Part shown: positions 1-7,498 of the stretch, in pieces
Layout: every line of letters begins with the position of its first letter
Position numbering within the stretch: the first letter of the stretch is position 1
NCBI GenBank assembly: GCA_017625185.1
Contig: JAGALN010000216.1
Span: forward strand, 1 to 24,633
Reading direction: 5' to 3'
DNA from: Clostridia bacterium
GTDB taxonomy: Bacteria > Bacillota > Clostridia > Monoglobales > Monoglobaceae
DNA: 24,633 nt
The notes under the pieces: model-generated
Told to the model about the DNA's origin: nothing
The model's database searches: none
The model's input: the letters and a program-made list of their open reading frames with translations, nothing else
Made by a program: the position numbers and the translations under genes

Positions 1-478
1 CACAATCGGGGACCACCATCACGAAGAAGGCGGACACCAGCTTGGTGCCGGGTGCGGTCTTTAGAATCTGCAAAGCGGGACGGAGTACATTAGAGGTGGA
101 ATTCACTGCACCTGCTACCATGCCGTCTGCCTCGCCCAACTCTACCATCATAACGCCGAAGTAAAGGGAGTTAAGCATGGTTTCCTTTGCTTTCTCCAAA
201 GTCATGCCCTTGGCTTTTCTCATTTCGTAGAACTTGTCGGCAAACGCTGCCGCCTTATCGGACTTCGCCGGGTCAATGATGGTAACCCCTGCCAAAGAAA
301 TATCTCCGGCAGTTTCCTTGATGGTTGCTTCATTGCCCAAGAGGACAATATCACAGATGTCCTTTTCTACAATCATGGACGCCGCTTTGATGGAACGGAT
401 ATCCTCGCCCTCTGCCAGAACGATTCTCTTTCTGTCAGCCTTGGCTCTTTCAATGGTTCTTTCCAAAAAATTACTCAC
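1..478 (-). CDS. pta: Phosphate acetyltransferase, N-terminal part (runs off the left edge)
   Basis: Reading the minus strand from a GTG at 478 gives 159 residues with no stop before the window edge. The start reads VSNFLERTIERAKADRKRI followed by VLAEGEDIRSIKAA, the usual opening of phosphotransacetylase, and later ADGMVAGAVNSTSNVLRPAL, the conserved family block. The enzyme interconverts acetyl-CoA and acetyl-phosphate in the cytoplasm and often accepts propionyl-CoA. The GTG start is chosen because a GGAGG (489-493 on the plus strand as CCTCC) lies 10 bases upstream and no in-frame ATG is nearby. It is transcribed away from the microcompartment operon. It may be followed by acetate kinase outside the window, which would complete the pathway since no propionate kinase is encoded here; that last point is inference. 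Confidence 0.93.
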   Translation of the reverse strand, partial: MSNFLERTIERAKADRKRIVLAEGEDIRSIKAASMIVEKDICDIVLLGNEATIKETAGDISLAGVTIIDPAKSDKAAAFADKFYEMRKAKGMTLEKAKETMLNSLYFGVMMVELGEADGMVAGAVNSTSNVLRPALQILKTAPGTKLVSAFFVMVVPDC

Positions 479-514
479 GATGTTTACGCCTCCAAATTTT
501 AAACTTACTTTTCC

Positions 515-543
515 ATTGTACACCACTCTTTCCCATTTTTCAA
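515..543 (-). promoter_or_regulatory. Sigma-A type promoter of pta
   Basis: On the minus strand there is TTGAAA (543-538), a 17-base spacer and TACAAT (520-515). Transcription would start near 508, giving a leader of about 30 bases to the GTG start at 478. Seen directly in the sequence; activity is inferred. Confidence 0.7.
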
Positions 544-612
544 TAGTAAAATGTAATAAAATGTCTATTCTTGGATAGTTTATGTTTGATTGCTTAGTTT
601 TATACACGATGC

Positions 613-716
613 TGCAGGAAAGGGGCTCCCGGACGGTCTGCTGTGAGGACCCACGGCAGGGAAGCCAGAACGTTTCATCAGCAATGATTGCACCTGATAC
701 TACAACACGACCTGCA
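613..716 (+). other. Possible folded RNA element in the divergent intergenic region
   Basis: Complementary segments can form a three-way junction. TGCAGG (613-618) pairs with CCTGCA (711-716) and encloses two hairpins. The first combines GGCT-CC (624-629) with GG-A-AGCC (660-666) and an inner stem CTGCTGTG/CACGGCAG (638-645 with 652-659, one G-U pair). The second is ATCA-GCAA/TTGC-TGAT between 677 and 698. Short blocks (CGGTC..CTGTGA, AAGCCAGAA, GACCTGC) recall parts of a cobalamin riboswitch, but the core does not align. It lies upstream of the strong promoter at 827, so it would need another promoter to be transcribed with the operon. It could be a relic or chance folding. Confidence 0.25.
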
Positions 717-765
717 AAAAGGGAGTTCCAGAGAATACCAATCCGTTTCCCAAAGAAACTGTGAC

Positions 766-781
766 AATTCAACATTGAATT
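766..781. promoter_or_regulatory. 16-bp palindrome, candidate operator upstream of the dehydratase promoter
   Basis: AATTCAA-CA-TTGAATT is a perfect inverted repeat with 7-base arms and a 2-base centre, 45 bases upstream of the -35 box at 827. The size and position suit a dimeric regulator, for example the DeoR-family protein encoded at 12938. The link to a particular regulator is a guess. Confidence 0.35.
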
Positions 782-806
782 TTTGGTTTTTTCTGTGTTT
801 TTATTA

Positions 807-823
807 TTTTTTCTTTGAAAAAA
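807..823. repeat. TTTTTTC-TTT-GAAAAAA inverted repeat next to the -35 box
   Basis: Perfect 7-base arms with a 3-base centre ending 3 bases before the -35 hexamer of the dehydratase promoter. It may be an operator, or simply an AT-rich UP-element-like tract that strengthens the promoter. A similar but looser TTTTC-AAAA-GAAAA (5035-5048) stands upstream of the second promoter. Confidence 0.3.
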
Positions 824-826
824 GTA

Positions 827-855
827 TTGACTTTTTGCTTAAATTGATGTATGAT
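827..855 (+). promoter_or_regulatory. Sigma-A type promoter of the dehydratase operon
   Basis: TTGACT (827-832), a 17-base spacer and TATGAT (850-855). Transcription would begin near 862, leaving a leader of about 20 bases that holds the AGGAGG at 870-875 before the ATG at 883. This promoter rules out longer upstream starts for the dehydratase. Confidence 0.85.
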
Positions 856-882
856 AGGGATAACAAGTCAGGAGGTTTTACC

Positions 883-3411
883 ATGAATAAAGTTTATACT
901 GCTGATATTCCCAAGACAGACCGTATCCAGAAGCTGATTGACGATCTGTATTCCGGCACCCCGACTATTGAGTCTACCCGTGCCGAAATCATTACCGAGA
1001 GTCATAAGGCAACGGAAGGGATGTCTATTTATATAAGGAAGTCCAAGGCGTTCCGTGCCCTGATGGAGAAGCTTCCCGTTGTGATTCGTGACGATGAGCT
1101 GATTGTGGGCTGTAACAGCTATGCAAGGCGGGGATGCCAGACCTTCCCGGAATTCTCCAACAAGTGGTTGGAGGAGGAGTTTGACACGGTAGCAACCCGT
1201 AGCGCCGACCCCTTCTACATTTCGGAAGAAACTGCCAATAAGCTCCGTGAGGTACATAAGTATTGGGAGGGCAGAACCACCAGTGAGCTTGCCACCTCCT
1301 ATATGGCTCCCGAAACCCTGACTGCCATTGAGCACAACATCTTTACCGTAGGCAACTATTTCTACAATGGGATTGGTCACGTCAGTGCTGACTACGGCAA
1401 GGTATTAAAGATAGGGTTTAATGGCATTTACGAGTATGCCAAGGCAGAAAGGGAGAAGTGCAAGGTAACCGACAGCGACTATGCAACCCGGTATTATTTC
1501 TTAACCGCAGTGATGGAATGCTGCCAGGCAGCAATCACCTTTGCTAAACGGTATGCGCAAGCGGCACGGGAGATGGCGGCAAATTGTACCGACATTACCA
1601 GAAGAGGTGAACTTCAAACCATTGCCGAGATTTGTGAAAATGTTCCGGCAAATGGTGCCAAGAGCTTCCATGAGGCTTGCCAGTCTTTCTGGTTTGTTCA
1701 GCTTTTGATCCAGACCGAGTCCAGCGGACACTCCATTTCCCCCGGACGGTTTGACCAGTATATGTATCCTTATTATAAGAAGGATTTGGATGCAGGAAAG
1801 ATTACCAGAGAACAGGCACAGGAATTGATTGACTGTGTATGGGTCAAGCTCAATAGCTTAAACAAGGTTCGTGACGCTCTGTCCGCCGAGGGCTTTGCCG
1901 GCTACAGCATGTTCCAGAACCTGATTGTGGGCGGTCAGGATACCAGCGGGATGGATGCCACCAATGATTTGTCCTATATGTGTATCTCTGCATCTATGCA
2001 CGTGAATCTGCCCCAGCCCTCCCTCTCCATGAGAGTCTGGAACGGCACTCCCCACGATTTGATGGTGAAGGCGGCAGAGCTGACCAAGACCGGGATTGGT
2101 CTTCCCGCGTACTACAATGACGAGATTATCATTCCGGCACTGATTTCCAGAGGTCTTGCTCTGGAGGATGCCCGGGACTACTGCGTGATTGGCTGCGTGG
2201 AGCCCCAAAAGGGCGGCAAGACCGACGGTTGGCACGATGCGGCATTCTTCAATATGCTCCGTCCTTTGGAGTTGGTATTCAACAACGGTGTCGATAAGGG
2301 CGTTCAGGTAGGCCCCAAGACCGGACGACTGGAAGACTTTGACACCTTTGAGAAGTTGTTTGACGCTTATAAAAAGCAGATGGATTATAACATTGGCTTG
2401 ATGGTCAACGCTGACAACGCCGTGGATGCGGCACACATGGAGCGTTGCCCTCTCCCCTTCCTCTCTTCTATGGTTACCGACTGTATCGGCAGAGGAAAGT
2501 CGGCACAGGAGGGCGGTGCAGTCTATAACTTCACCGGTCCCCAGGGCTTTGGTATTGCCAATGTGGCAGACGGACTCTATGCCATCAACCAGCTGGTCTA
2601 CAAGACCAAGGAATACACCCTCCATCAGGTGGCAGACGCCCTTAGGAACAATTTCGGGATGTCCTATAGCGAAGCCTATGCCAAGAACCTGACGGTGGAT
2701 GTGGTGAAAGAGATTGCCTCTAAGGGTTATGAAATTTCCGGTGACCAGATTTCTGAGATTTTTGCCCAGATTTCCGCCAATGACATTGAGGAGGGCAAGA
2801 AGAAAGAATATCAGGCATTGCTGGAGAAGATTAAGACCATGCCCAAGTTCGGTAATGATATTGACGAGGTTGACCTCTTCGGCAGAGAAGTAGCTTATAC
2901 CTATACCAAGCCGGTGGAGAAGTATAAGAATCCCCGCGGCGGCAGATACCACGCAGGACTCTATCCGGTATCGGCAAATGTCCCCCTTGGCTTGCAGACG
3001 GGTGCAACCCCTGACGGCAGACTGGCGGGAACCCCCATTGCCGACGGTGTATCCCCGGCGGCAGGCAGTGATGTAAACGGTCCCACCGCAGCGGCAAACT
3101 CTGTTGCAAAGCTGGACCACGGCATTGCCTCCAACGGAACGCTGTTTAACATGAAGTTCCACCCCTCGGCATTAAAGGGTGCATCGGGTATCGAGGCGTT
3201 TATCTCTTTGATTCGTGCCTTCTTCGACCAGAAGGGTATGCACATGCAGTTTAATGTGGTCAGCCGGGAAACCCTAAGGGATGCCCAGCTCCACCCCGAG
3301 AACTACAAGAACCTGGTGGTTCGTGTTGCCGGCTACAGTGCACTCTTTACCACCCTGTCCAAGTCCTTGCAGGATGATATCATCAACCGAACCGAGCAGG
3401 GAGGATTTTAA
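883..3411 (+). CDS. B12-independent glycyl-radical 1,2-propanediol dehydratase
   Basis: This 842-residue glycyl radical enzyme dehydrates 1,2-propanediol to propionaldehyde by radical chemistry without cobalamin. The active-site loop reads CVIGCVEPQ, with Cys438 and Glu440. The C-terminal glycyl radical motif is RVAGYSALF with Gly817, and His166 sits in NGIGHVSADY. From memory these positions match the Roseburia inulinivorans diol dehydratase, which favours diol dehydratase over choline lyase or glycerol dehydratase; the GCVE motif alone does not separate them. The start at 883 is set by AGGAGG at 870-875 and by the promoter at 827; the frame is open 195 bases further upstream, but that stretch precedes the transcription start. 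No amphipathic helix is seen at either end, so how it enters the compartment is unclear. It is first in an operon with its activase. Confidence 0.95.
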   Translation: MNKVYTADIPKTDRIQKLIDDLYSGTPTIESTRAEIITESHKATEGMSIYIRKSKAFRALMEKLPVVIRDDELIVGCNSYARRGCQTFPEFSNKWLEEEFDTVATRSADPFYISEETANKLREVHKYWEGRTTSELATSYMAPETLTAIEHNIFTVGNYFYNGIGHVSADYGKVLKIGFNGIYEYAKAEREKCKVTDSDYATRYYFLTAVMECCQAAITFAKRYAQAAREMAANCTDITRRGELQTIAEICENVPANGAKSFHEACQSFWFVQLLIQTESSGHSISPGRFDQYMYPYYKKDLDAGKITREQAQELIDCVWVKLNSLNKVRDALSAEGFAGYSMFQNLIVGGQDTSGMDATNDLSYMCISASMHVNLPQPSLSMRVWNGTPHDLMVKAAELTKTGIGLPAYYNDEIIIPALISRGLALEDARDYCVIGCVEPQKGGKTDGWHDAAFFNMLRPLELVFNNGVDKGVQVGPKTGRLEDFDTFEKLFDAYKKQMDYNIGLMVNADNAVDAAHMERCPLPFLSSMVTDCIGRGKSAQEGGAVYNFTGPQGFGIANVADGLYAINQLVYKTKEYTLHQVADALRNNFGMSYSEAYAKNLTVDVVKEIASKGYEISGDQISEIFAQISANDIEEGKKKEYQALLEKIKTMPKFGNDIDEVDLFGREVAYTYTKPVEKYKNPRGGRYHAGLYPVSANVPLGLQTGATPDGRLAGTPIADGVSPAAGSDVNGPTAAANSVAKLDHGIASNGTLFNMKFHPSALKGASGIEAFISLIRAFFDQKGMHMQFNVVSRETLRDAQLHPENYKNLVVRVAGYSALFTTLSKSLQDDIINRTEQGGF

Positions 3412-3416
3412 GGAAA

Positions 3417-4205
3417 ATGAATGAGTATTGGAACACATCCGGCAGGATTTTCGATATTCAAAAGTTTTCGGTTCATGACGGACCTGGTATCCGCACCATC
3501 GTCTTTTTGAAAGGCTGTGCGTTGCGGTGCCGGTGGTGTTGTAACCCGGAATCTCAAAGCTATGAGATTCAGACTATGATGCAGAACGGAAAAGAAAAGG
3601 TCATCGGCAAGGATGTAACCGTTCGGGAAATTATTGACGACGTCAAAAAGGATATGCCCTACTACCGCAGAAGCGGCGGGGGCATGACCCTATCCGGCGG
3701 TGAAATGCTCTGCCAGAGTGACTTTTCCTATGCACTCCTTCGGTGCGCCAAGGAATCCGCCATCAATACGGCGGTGGAAACCACCGGCTTCGCATCTTAT
3801 GAAAAGATTGAAAGGATGCTTCCCTATATTGACACCGTGCTGATGGATATCAAGCATGTGGATAGCAAGAAGCATCAGGAGTTTACAACCCAGCCCAATG
3901 AACGGATTCTCGAAAATGCTGTCAAAATTGCAGAGAATGCCAAGAAGTTAATCATCCGTGTCCCGGTGATTCCCACCTTTAATGACACCGAGGCAGAAAT
4001 TGCGGCTATCTCTAAATTTGCCAAATCCTTAAAGGGTGTTACCGAAATCAATCTGCTCCCCTATCATAGCTTTGGCAGGGACAAGTACGAAGGACTGGGT
4101 CGGGAATACCTGATGGGGGATCTCCCCTCACCTACGGATGAGCAGATGCAAAGGCTGAAAGCCGTGGCGATCAGCTGCGGACTAAACTGTAAGATAGGAG
4201 GATAG
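3417..4205 (+). CDS. Radical SAM glycyl-radical enzyme activase, short form
   Basis: This 262-residue protein abstracts a hydrogen from Gly817 of the dehydratase to make the active radical, using SAM and a [4Fe-4S] cluster. The radical SAM motif CX3CX2C is at Cys34, Cys38 and Cys41 (GCALRCRWCCNPES), with an extra Cys42 next to it. SGGE near residue 100 is the usual SAM-binding GGE. The ferredoxin-like insert with extra cysteine clusters that glycerol-dehydratase and many other clostridial activases carry after the first motif is absent; residues 43 to about 100 contain no cysteine. It therefore resembles the compact pyruvate formate-lyase activase form. It starts 5 bases after the dehydratase stop, and its GGGAGG ribosome binding site lies inside the last dehydratase codons. 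Confidence 0.93.
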   Translation: MNEYWNTSGRIFDIQKFSVHDGPGIRTIVFLKGCALRCRWCCNPESQSYEIQTMMQNGKEKVIGKDVTVREIIDDVKKDMPYYRRSGGGMTLSGGEMLCQSDFSYALLRCAKESAINTAVETTGFASYEKIERMLPYIDTVLMDIKHVDSKKHQEFTTQPNERILENAVKIAENAKKLIIRVPVIPTFNDTEAEIAAISKFAKSLKGVTEINLLPYHSFGRDKYEGLGREYLMGDLPSPTDEQMQRLKAVAISCGLNCKIGG

Positions 4206-4209
4206 GACA

Positions 4210-4587
4210 ATGAACCAAAATGATTTACTTTCCTTGCAGGACAAAATGCGGATTGTCCAGGAGCTGGTTCCGGGTAAACAGATTACCATCGCCCATATCA
4301 TTGCCAATCCTGACGATATTCTCTACCGGAAGCTGGGACTTGACCCTGCCGTGGAGTATGCCAGAACCGCCATCGGGATTGTAACCATGTCCCCGGCGGA
4401 AACCGCAATCATTGCGGGGGATATTGCTATTAAGTCCTCCGGCGTGGAGCTTGGCTTTGTGGACCGGTTCAGCGGTACCTTGATTGTGACCGGCACCGTG
4501 TCCGATGTCCAGGCGTCCATGACTGCGTTGACCGACTACTGTAGGGATGTCCTGGGCTTTACCGTTTGTCCTATAACCAAAACATAA
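4210..4587 (+). CDS. pduU: Permuted BMC-H shell protein, PduU/EutS type
   Basis: The 125-residue product carries the PduU/EutS signature RIVQELVPGKQITIAHIIAN near the N-terminus, followed by a circularly permuted BMC domain with MSPAETAIIAGDIAIKSSGV and GFVDRFSGTL. In the family the hexamer has a small beta-barrel cap over the pore made from the N-terminal segments. It is a minor shell component. The gene starts 4 bases after the activase stop with GGAGGA just upstream and its stop codon overlaps the next start by one base, so the two are translationally coupled. In Salmonella the PduU-PduV pair is also adjacent, and PduV is reported to bind PduU. Confidence 0.92.
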   Translation: MNQNDLLSLQDKMRIVQELVPGKQITIAHIIANPDDILYRKLGLDPAVEYARTAIGIVTMSPAETAIIAGDIAIKSSGVELGFVDRFSGTLIVTGTVSDVQASMTALTDYCRDVLGFTVCPITKT

Positions 4588-5015
4588 TGAAGAAGTTAAT
4601 TCTGATGGGTCGGAGCGAAGCGGGCAAGACCACCTTGACCCAGGTTTTGCGGGGCGAGGATATCCGTTACGATAAGACCCAGTACATCAAGTTTGAGAAT
4701 ACCCTGATTGACACCCCCGGGGAATATGCCCAAACCCACCATTTGGGGCGGGCGTTGGCGCTTTATTCCTACGAGGCGGATATGGTGGGACTCTTAATCA
4801 GTGCCACCGAGGAATATTCTCTCTTCCCCCCCTGTGTGACCTGCATGGTCAACCGTGAGGTCATCGGGATTGTCACCAAGGCGGAGCAGGAGGGCGCCAA
4901 CCCGGCGCGAGCCGAAAATTGGCTCCGGCTTTCGGGTTGCAACAAGGTTTTTATTGTGGATTCTGTGACGGGATTTGGTATCAATGAGCTGATTACTTAT
5001 CTAAACCAAGCATAA
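4587..5015 (+). CDS. pduV: PduV/EutP-type small GTPase-like protein
   Basis: The 142-residue product begins MKKLILMGRSEAGKTTL, with the P-loop GRSEAGKT at residues 8-15. IDTPGEY is the G3 box. The G4 box is only partly kept (VTKAEQEG, Glu where NKxD/TKxD proteins have Asp). The start is the ATG in the TAATG overlap with pduU rather than the TTG at 4566, because coupling by one-base overlap fits the operon and family proteins begin with this beta strand. PduV and EutP are linked to microcompartment positioning or, for EutP, to acetate kinase activity; the role here is not determined. It is the last gene before the second promoter, with no terminator visible between them. Confidence 0.88.
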   Translation: MKKLILMGRSEAGKTTLTQVLRGEDIRYDKTQYIKFENTLIDTPGEYAQTHHLGRALALYSYEADMVGLLISATEEYSLFPPCVTCMVNREVIGIVTKAEQEGANPARAENWLRLSGCNKVFIVDSVTGFGINELITYLNQA

Positions 5016-5061
5016 AACAAAAATAAAAACCAAATTTTCAAAGAAAAAAACAGAAAATCCC

Positions 5062-5090
5062 TTGACAACCCCCGAATTATGTAGTAAAAT
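5062..5090 (+). promoter_or_regulatory. Sigma-A type promoter of the shell and enzyme operon
   Basis: TTGACA (5062-5067), a 17-base spacer and TAAAAT (5085-5090), close to consensus. Transcription from about 5097 would serve the aldolase and the genes up to the terminator at 16175. With no terminator after the GTPase gene, read-through from the 827 promoter is also possible, so the shell genes may have two inputs. Confidence 0.85.
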
Positions 5091-5138
5091 GAAAATGAAG
5101 GAAAAGCAACATAGGAAATTTTTAGAAAAAGGAGATAG

Positions 5139-5960
5139 ATGAAAATGATGTCAGAATACGAAATCAAAAAACAAATCTGCGACATCGGCAAGAGAATCTA
5201 CAACAGAAACATGGTTGCTGCCAATGACGGCAACATCTCTGTGAAGCTCTCTGACAATGAATTCCTCTGCACCCCCACCGGTGTCAGCAAGGGTTTCATG
5301 ACCCCCGAGTATATCTGTAAGGTAGACGCAAAGGGGAATGTCATCCAGGCAAACGGCAAGTTTAAGCCCTCTTCCGAAATCAAGATGCACATGAGGGTCT
5401 ATGAGAAGCGTCCTGATGTACAGGCAGTTGTCCATGCACATCCCACCTACGCAACCAGCTTTGCCATTGCCGGCATTCCGCTGACCCAGCCCATTATGCC
5501 TGAGGCGGTAATTGCCCTTGGCTGTGTACCCATTGCAGAGTATGGTACCCCCTCCACCATGGAGATTCCGGATGCCGTTGAGAAGTACCTGCCTTACTTT
5601 GATGCAGTGCTTCTGGCAAACCACGGTGCACTTTCCTATTCTGACTCTCTGCTTGCAGCATACCACAAGATGGAATCTCTGGAATTCTACGCAGAGCTCC
5701 TCTTTAAGTCCAAGCAGCTGGGAACACCCATCGAGTTCTCTCAGGAGCAGATTGAAAAGCTCTACGAAATCCGCAGAAAAATGGGTCTGCCCGGCAAGCA
5801 TCCGGCAAACCTTTGCCCCAACCAGAGAAAGGGCGAAATGAGCTGTCATAGCTGCGGCGGTTCCTGCAAGGGTAACTGCGACGGTCACGGCCACGACGAT
5901 AAGGCAAGCGATGTTGTTGCTGAAATCACCAAGAAAGTATTGAGCCAATTAAATAAATAA
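5139..5960 (+). CDS. FucA-type class II aldolase with C-terminal encapsulation helix
   Basis: This 273-residue enzyme of the aldolase/adducin family likely splits L-fuculose-1-phosphate or L-rhamnulose-1-phosphate into dihydroxyacetone phosphate and L-lactaldehyde. Zinc ligands match E. coli FucA with a constant offset of 7: His99 and His101 (VVHAHPTY), His162 (ANHGAL) and catalytic Glu80 (PSSEIK). The catalytic domain ends near residue 225. After it come a Cys/His-rich linker (Cys236, 239, 243, 247 and His237, 250, 252) and a helix at 256-273 (VVAEITKKVLSQL) that looks like an encapsulation peptide. GGAG at 5131-5134 precedes the ATG at 5139 by 4 bases; ATGs at 5145 and 5148 are possible alternatives. 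First gene of the second transcription unit. Confidence 0.93.
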   Translation: MKMMSEYEIKKQICDIGKRIYNRNMVAANDGNISVKLSDNEFLCTPTGVSKGFMTPEYICKVDAKGNVIQANGKFKPSSEIKMHMRVYEKRPDVQAVVHAHPTYATSFAIAGIPLTQPIMPEAVIALGCVPIAEYGTPSTMEIPDAVEKYLPYFDAVLLANHGALSYSDSLLAAYHKMESLEFYAELLFKSKQLGTPIEFSQEQIEKLYEIRRKMGLPGKHPANLCPNQRKGEMSCHSCGGSCKGNCDGHGHDDKASDVVAEITKKVLSQLNK

Positions 5961-5976
5961 GAATGGAGCGATGACA

Positions 5977-7185
5977 ATGGATATCAATTCTCAAAATGTA
6001 GAACAGATTGTCAGACAGGTTCTCCAGGAAATGAGCGGTATCTCCGCTCCCGCAGCATCCAAAGCTGCGGCAGGCCCCATTCCTGCAAAGAGCCGTGCGG
6101 CAATGCTGACCGCTCTTGAAAAGTATGAGATTAAGGAATTCCCCATTCCCGAGCTGGGTGACGATGACATTCTGGTCAAGGTCGAAGGCTGTGGCGTTTG
6201 CGGAACCGACGCTCATGAATTCAAGCGGGACCCCTTCAGTCTGATTCCGGTTGTACTCGGTCACGAGGGTACCGGCGAAATCGTGAAGATGGGCAAGAAC
6301 GTTAAAATTGACAGTGCAGGCAAGCCTCTCAACATTGGTGACAAGGTTGTTACCTGTATGATTTTTGCAGACGACCCCAACATCACCATGTTTGACTTAA
6401 ACAAGCAGAACGTGGGCAAGGGCGCACAGGTTTACGGTTTGATCCCGGACGATGAGATTCATCTCAATGGCTGGTTTGCAGATTACATTGTAATCCGGGG
6501 CGGTTCCACCGTCTTCAATGTCAGCGATTTGAGTCTGGACGAGAGAATCCTGATTGAGCCCTGTGCGGTATTGATTCACGCCGTAGAGCGTGCCAAGACC
6601 ACCGGCATTCTCCGGTTTAACAGCCGGGTTGTTGTTCAGGGCTGCGGCCCCATCGGTCTTATCTGTATTGCAATCCTGCGGACCATGGGTATCGAGAACA
6701 TCGTCGCAGTTGACGGCGAGGAAAAGCGTCTTACCTTTGCCAAGGAGATGGGCGCAACCGGTACAGTGAACTTTAAGGATCACAAGGGCATCGAGGCTTT
6801 GGCTGATGCGGTCAAGGACGAATTCGGCGGCTATCTTGCAGATTTTGCATTCCAGTGCACCGGCTCTCCCGTGGCACATGCCAACATCTACAAGTTCATC
6901 CGTCAGGGCGGCGGACTTTGTGAGCTGGGATTCTTCATCAATGGCGGCGATGCCACCATCAATCCCCACTTTGACATTTGCTCCAAGGAGATTACTACCG
7001 TTGGTTCCTGGGTGTACACCCTCCGGGATTACGCAACCACCTTTGATTTCCTGAAGCGTGCAAAGGGTATCGGTCTTCCCATGCACAAGCTGATTACCCA
7101 TAAATATCCTCTGTCTGAGATTAACGAAGCACATATCACCAATCTCAAGATGGAAGGTTTAAAAATAGCAATTATTAACGAATAA
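5977..7185 (+). CDS. Zinc-dependent alcohol dehydrogenase with N-terminal encapsulation helix
   Basis: The 402-residue medium-chain dehydrogenase has catalytic-zinc residues Cys75 (GVCGTD) and His96-Glu97 (GHEGTG), and a Rossmann motif GCGPIGL followed by an acidic VDGEEK, which points to NAD. The four-cysteine structural zinc lobe of classical enzymes is not visible. Residues 1-19 ([12 protein letters not shown]) form an amphipathic helix, followed by an Ala/Pro linker to about residue 37, as in encapsulated cargo. It probably reduces propionaldehyde to 1-propanol, the role of PduQ, which is usually an iron enzyme. It might also reduce lactaldehyde to propanediol, since no FucO is present. 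The ATG at 5977 is preferred to 5971 because GGAG (5965-5968) is 8 bases away instead of 2. Confidence 0.9.
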   Translation: MDINSQNVEQIVRQVLQEMSGISAPAASKAAAGPIPAKSRAAMLTALEKYEIKEFPIPELGDDDILVKVEGCGVCGTDAHEFKRDPFSLIPVVLGHEGTGEIVKMGKNVKIDSAGKPLNIGDKVVTCMIFADDPNITMFDLNKQNVGKGAQVYGLIPDDEIHLNGWFADYIVIRGGSTVFNVSDLSLDERILIEPCAVLIHAVERAKTTGILRFNSRVVVQGCGPIGLICIAILRTMGIENIVAVDGEEKRLTFAKEMGATGTVNFKDHKGIEALADAVKDEFGGYLADFAFQCTGSPVAHANIYKFIRQGGGLCELGFFINGGDATINPHFDICSKEITTVGSWVYTLRDYATTFDFLKRAKGIGLPMHKLITHKYPLSEINEAHITNLKMEGLKIAIINE

Positions 7186-7205
7186 AATTTTTGGAGGTAA
7201 TGAAA

Positions 7206-7481
7206 ATGGCACAAGAAGCATTAGGTATGGTAGAAACCAGAGGTCTGGTTGCAGCAGTTGAGGCGGCAGATGCAATGGTAAAGGCGGCAGAGGTTGTTCT
7301 CATCGGCACCGAGAAGATCGGTTCCGGTCTGGTAAGTGTTATGGTTCGTGGTGACGTTGGTGCAGTGAAGGCTGCAACCGAGGTTGGCGGCTCTGCTGCT
7401 GCAAAACTTGGCGAGCTGGTAGCAGTTCACGTTATTCCCAGACCCCATGGCGATGTAGAAAAGATTCTGCCCAAGTTCTAA
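7206..7481 (+). CDS. pduA: BMC-H hexameric shell protein, PduA/PduJ type
   Basis: The 91-residue product is a single BMC domain, close to Salmonella Pdu[18 protein letters not shown] at the start, the pore-region [21 protein letters not shown] and the ending [15 protein letters not shown]. Such hexamers tile the facets and pass small polar substrates such as 1,2-propanediol. The ATG at 7206 is chosen over ATG 7200 and TTG 7191 because GGAGG (7193-7197) is 8 bases upstream. The next gene is a close copy, with about 15 substitutions over 91 residues by eye, which indicates tandem duplication. Confidence 0.95.
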   Translation: MAQEALGMVETRGLVAAVEAADAMVKAAEVVLIGTEKIGSGLVSVMVRGDVGAVKAATEVGGSAAAKLGELVAVHVIPRPHGDVEKILPKF

Positions 7482-7498
7482 TCTAGGCGGTGAATGGC

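Noticed and set aside
234..578. A plus-strand open frame over the left edge
   Set aside because: It is antisense to the clear pta coding sequence and its promoter; the translation shows no family.
582..764. A 60-codon open frame in the divergent intergenic region
   Set aside because: It has no ribosome binding site or recognisable homology, and the minus strand is also open there, so the openness says little. The region is better described by its possible RNA structure.
688..882. An upstream in-frame extension of the dehydratase by 65 residues
   Set aside because: It contains the promoter at 827-855, its translation is Phe-rich low-complexity sequence, and AGGAGG at 870-875 clearly sets the start at 883.
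1858..3162. A 434-codon open frame on the minus strand
   Set aside because: It lies fully inside the dehydratase gene, has no recognisable domain and reads as a shadow caused by codon bias.
883..3411. Choline trimethylamine-lyase (CutC) as the identity of the glycyl radical enzyme
   Set aside because: The GCVEP motif is shared, but the neighbours are deoxysugar kinase, aldolases and PduP/PduL, and the catalytic numbering matches the propanediol dehydratase as I recall it.
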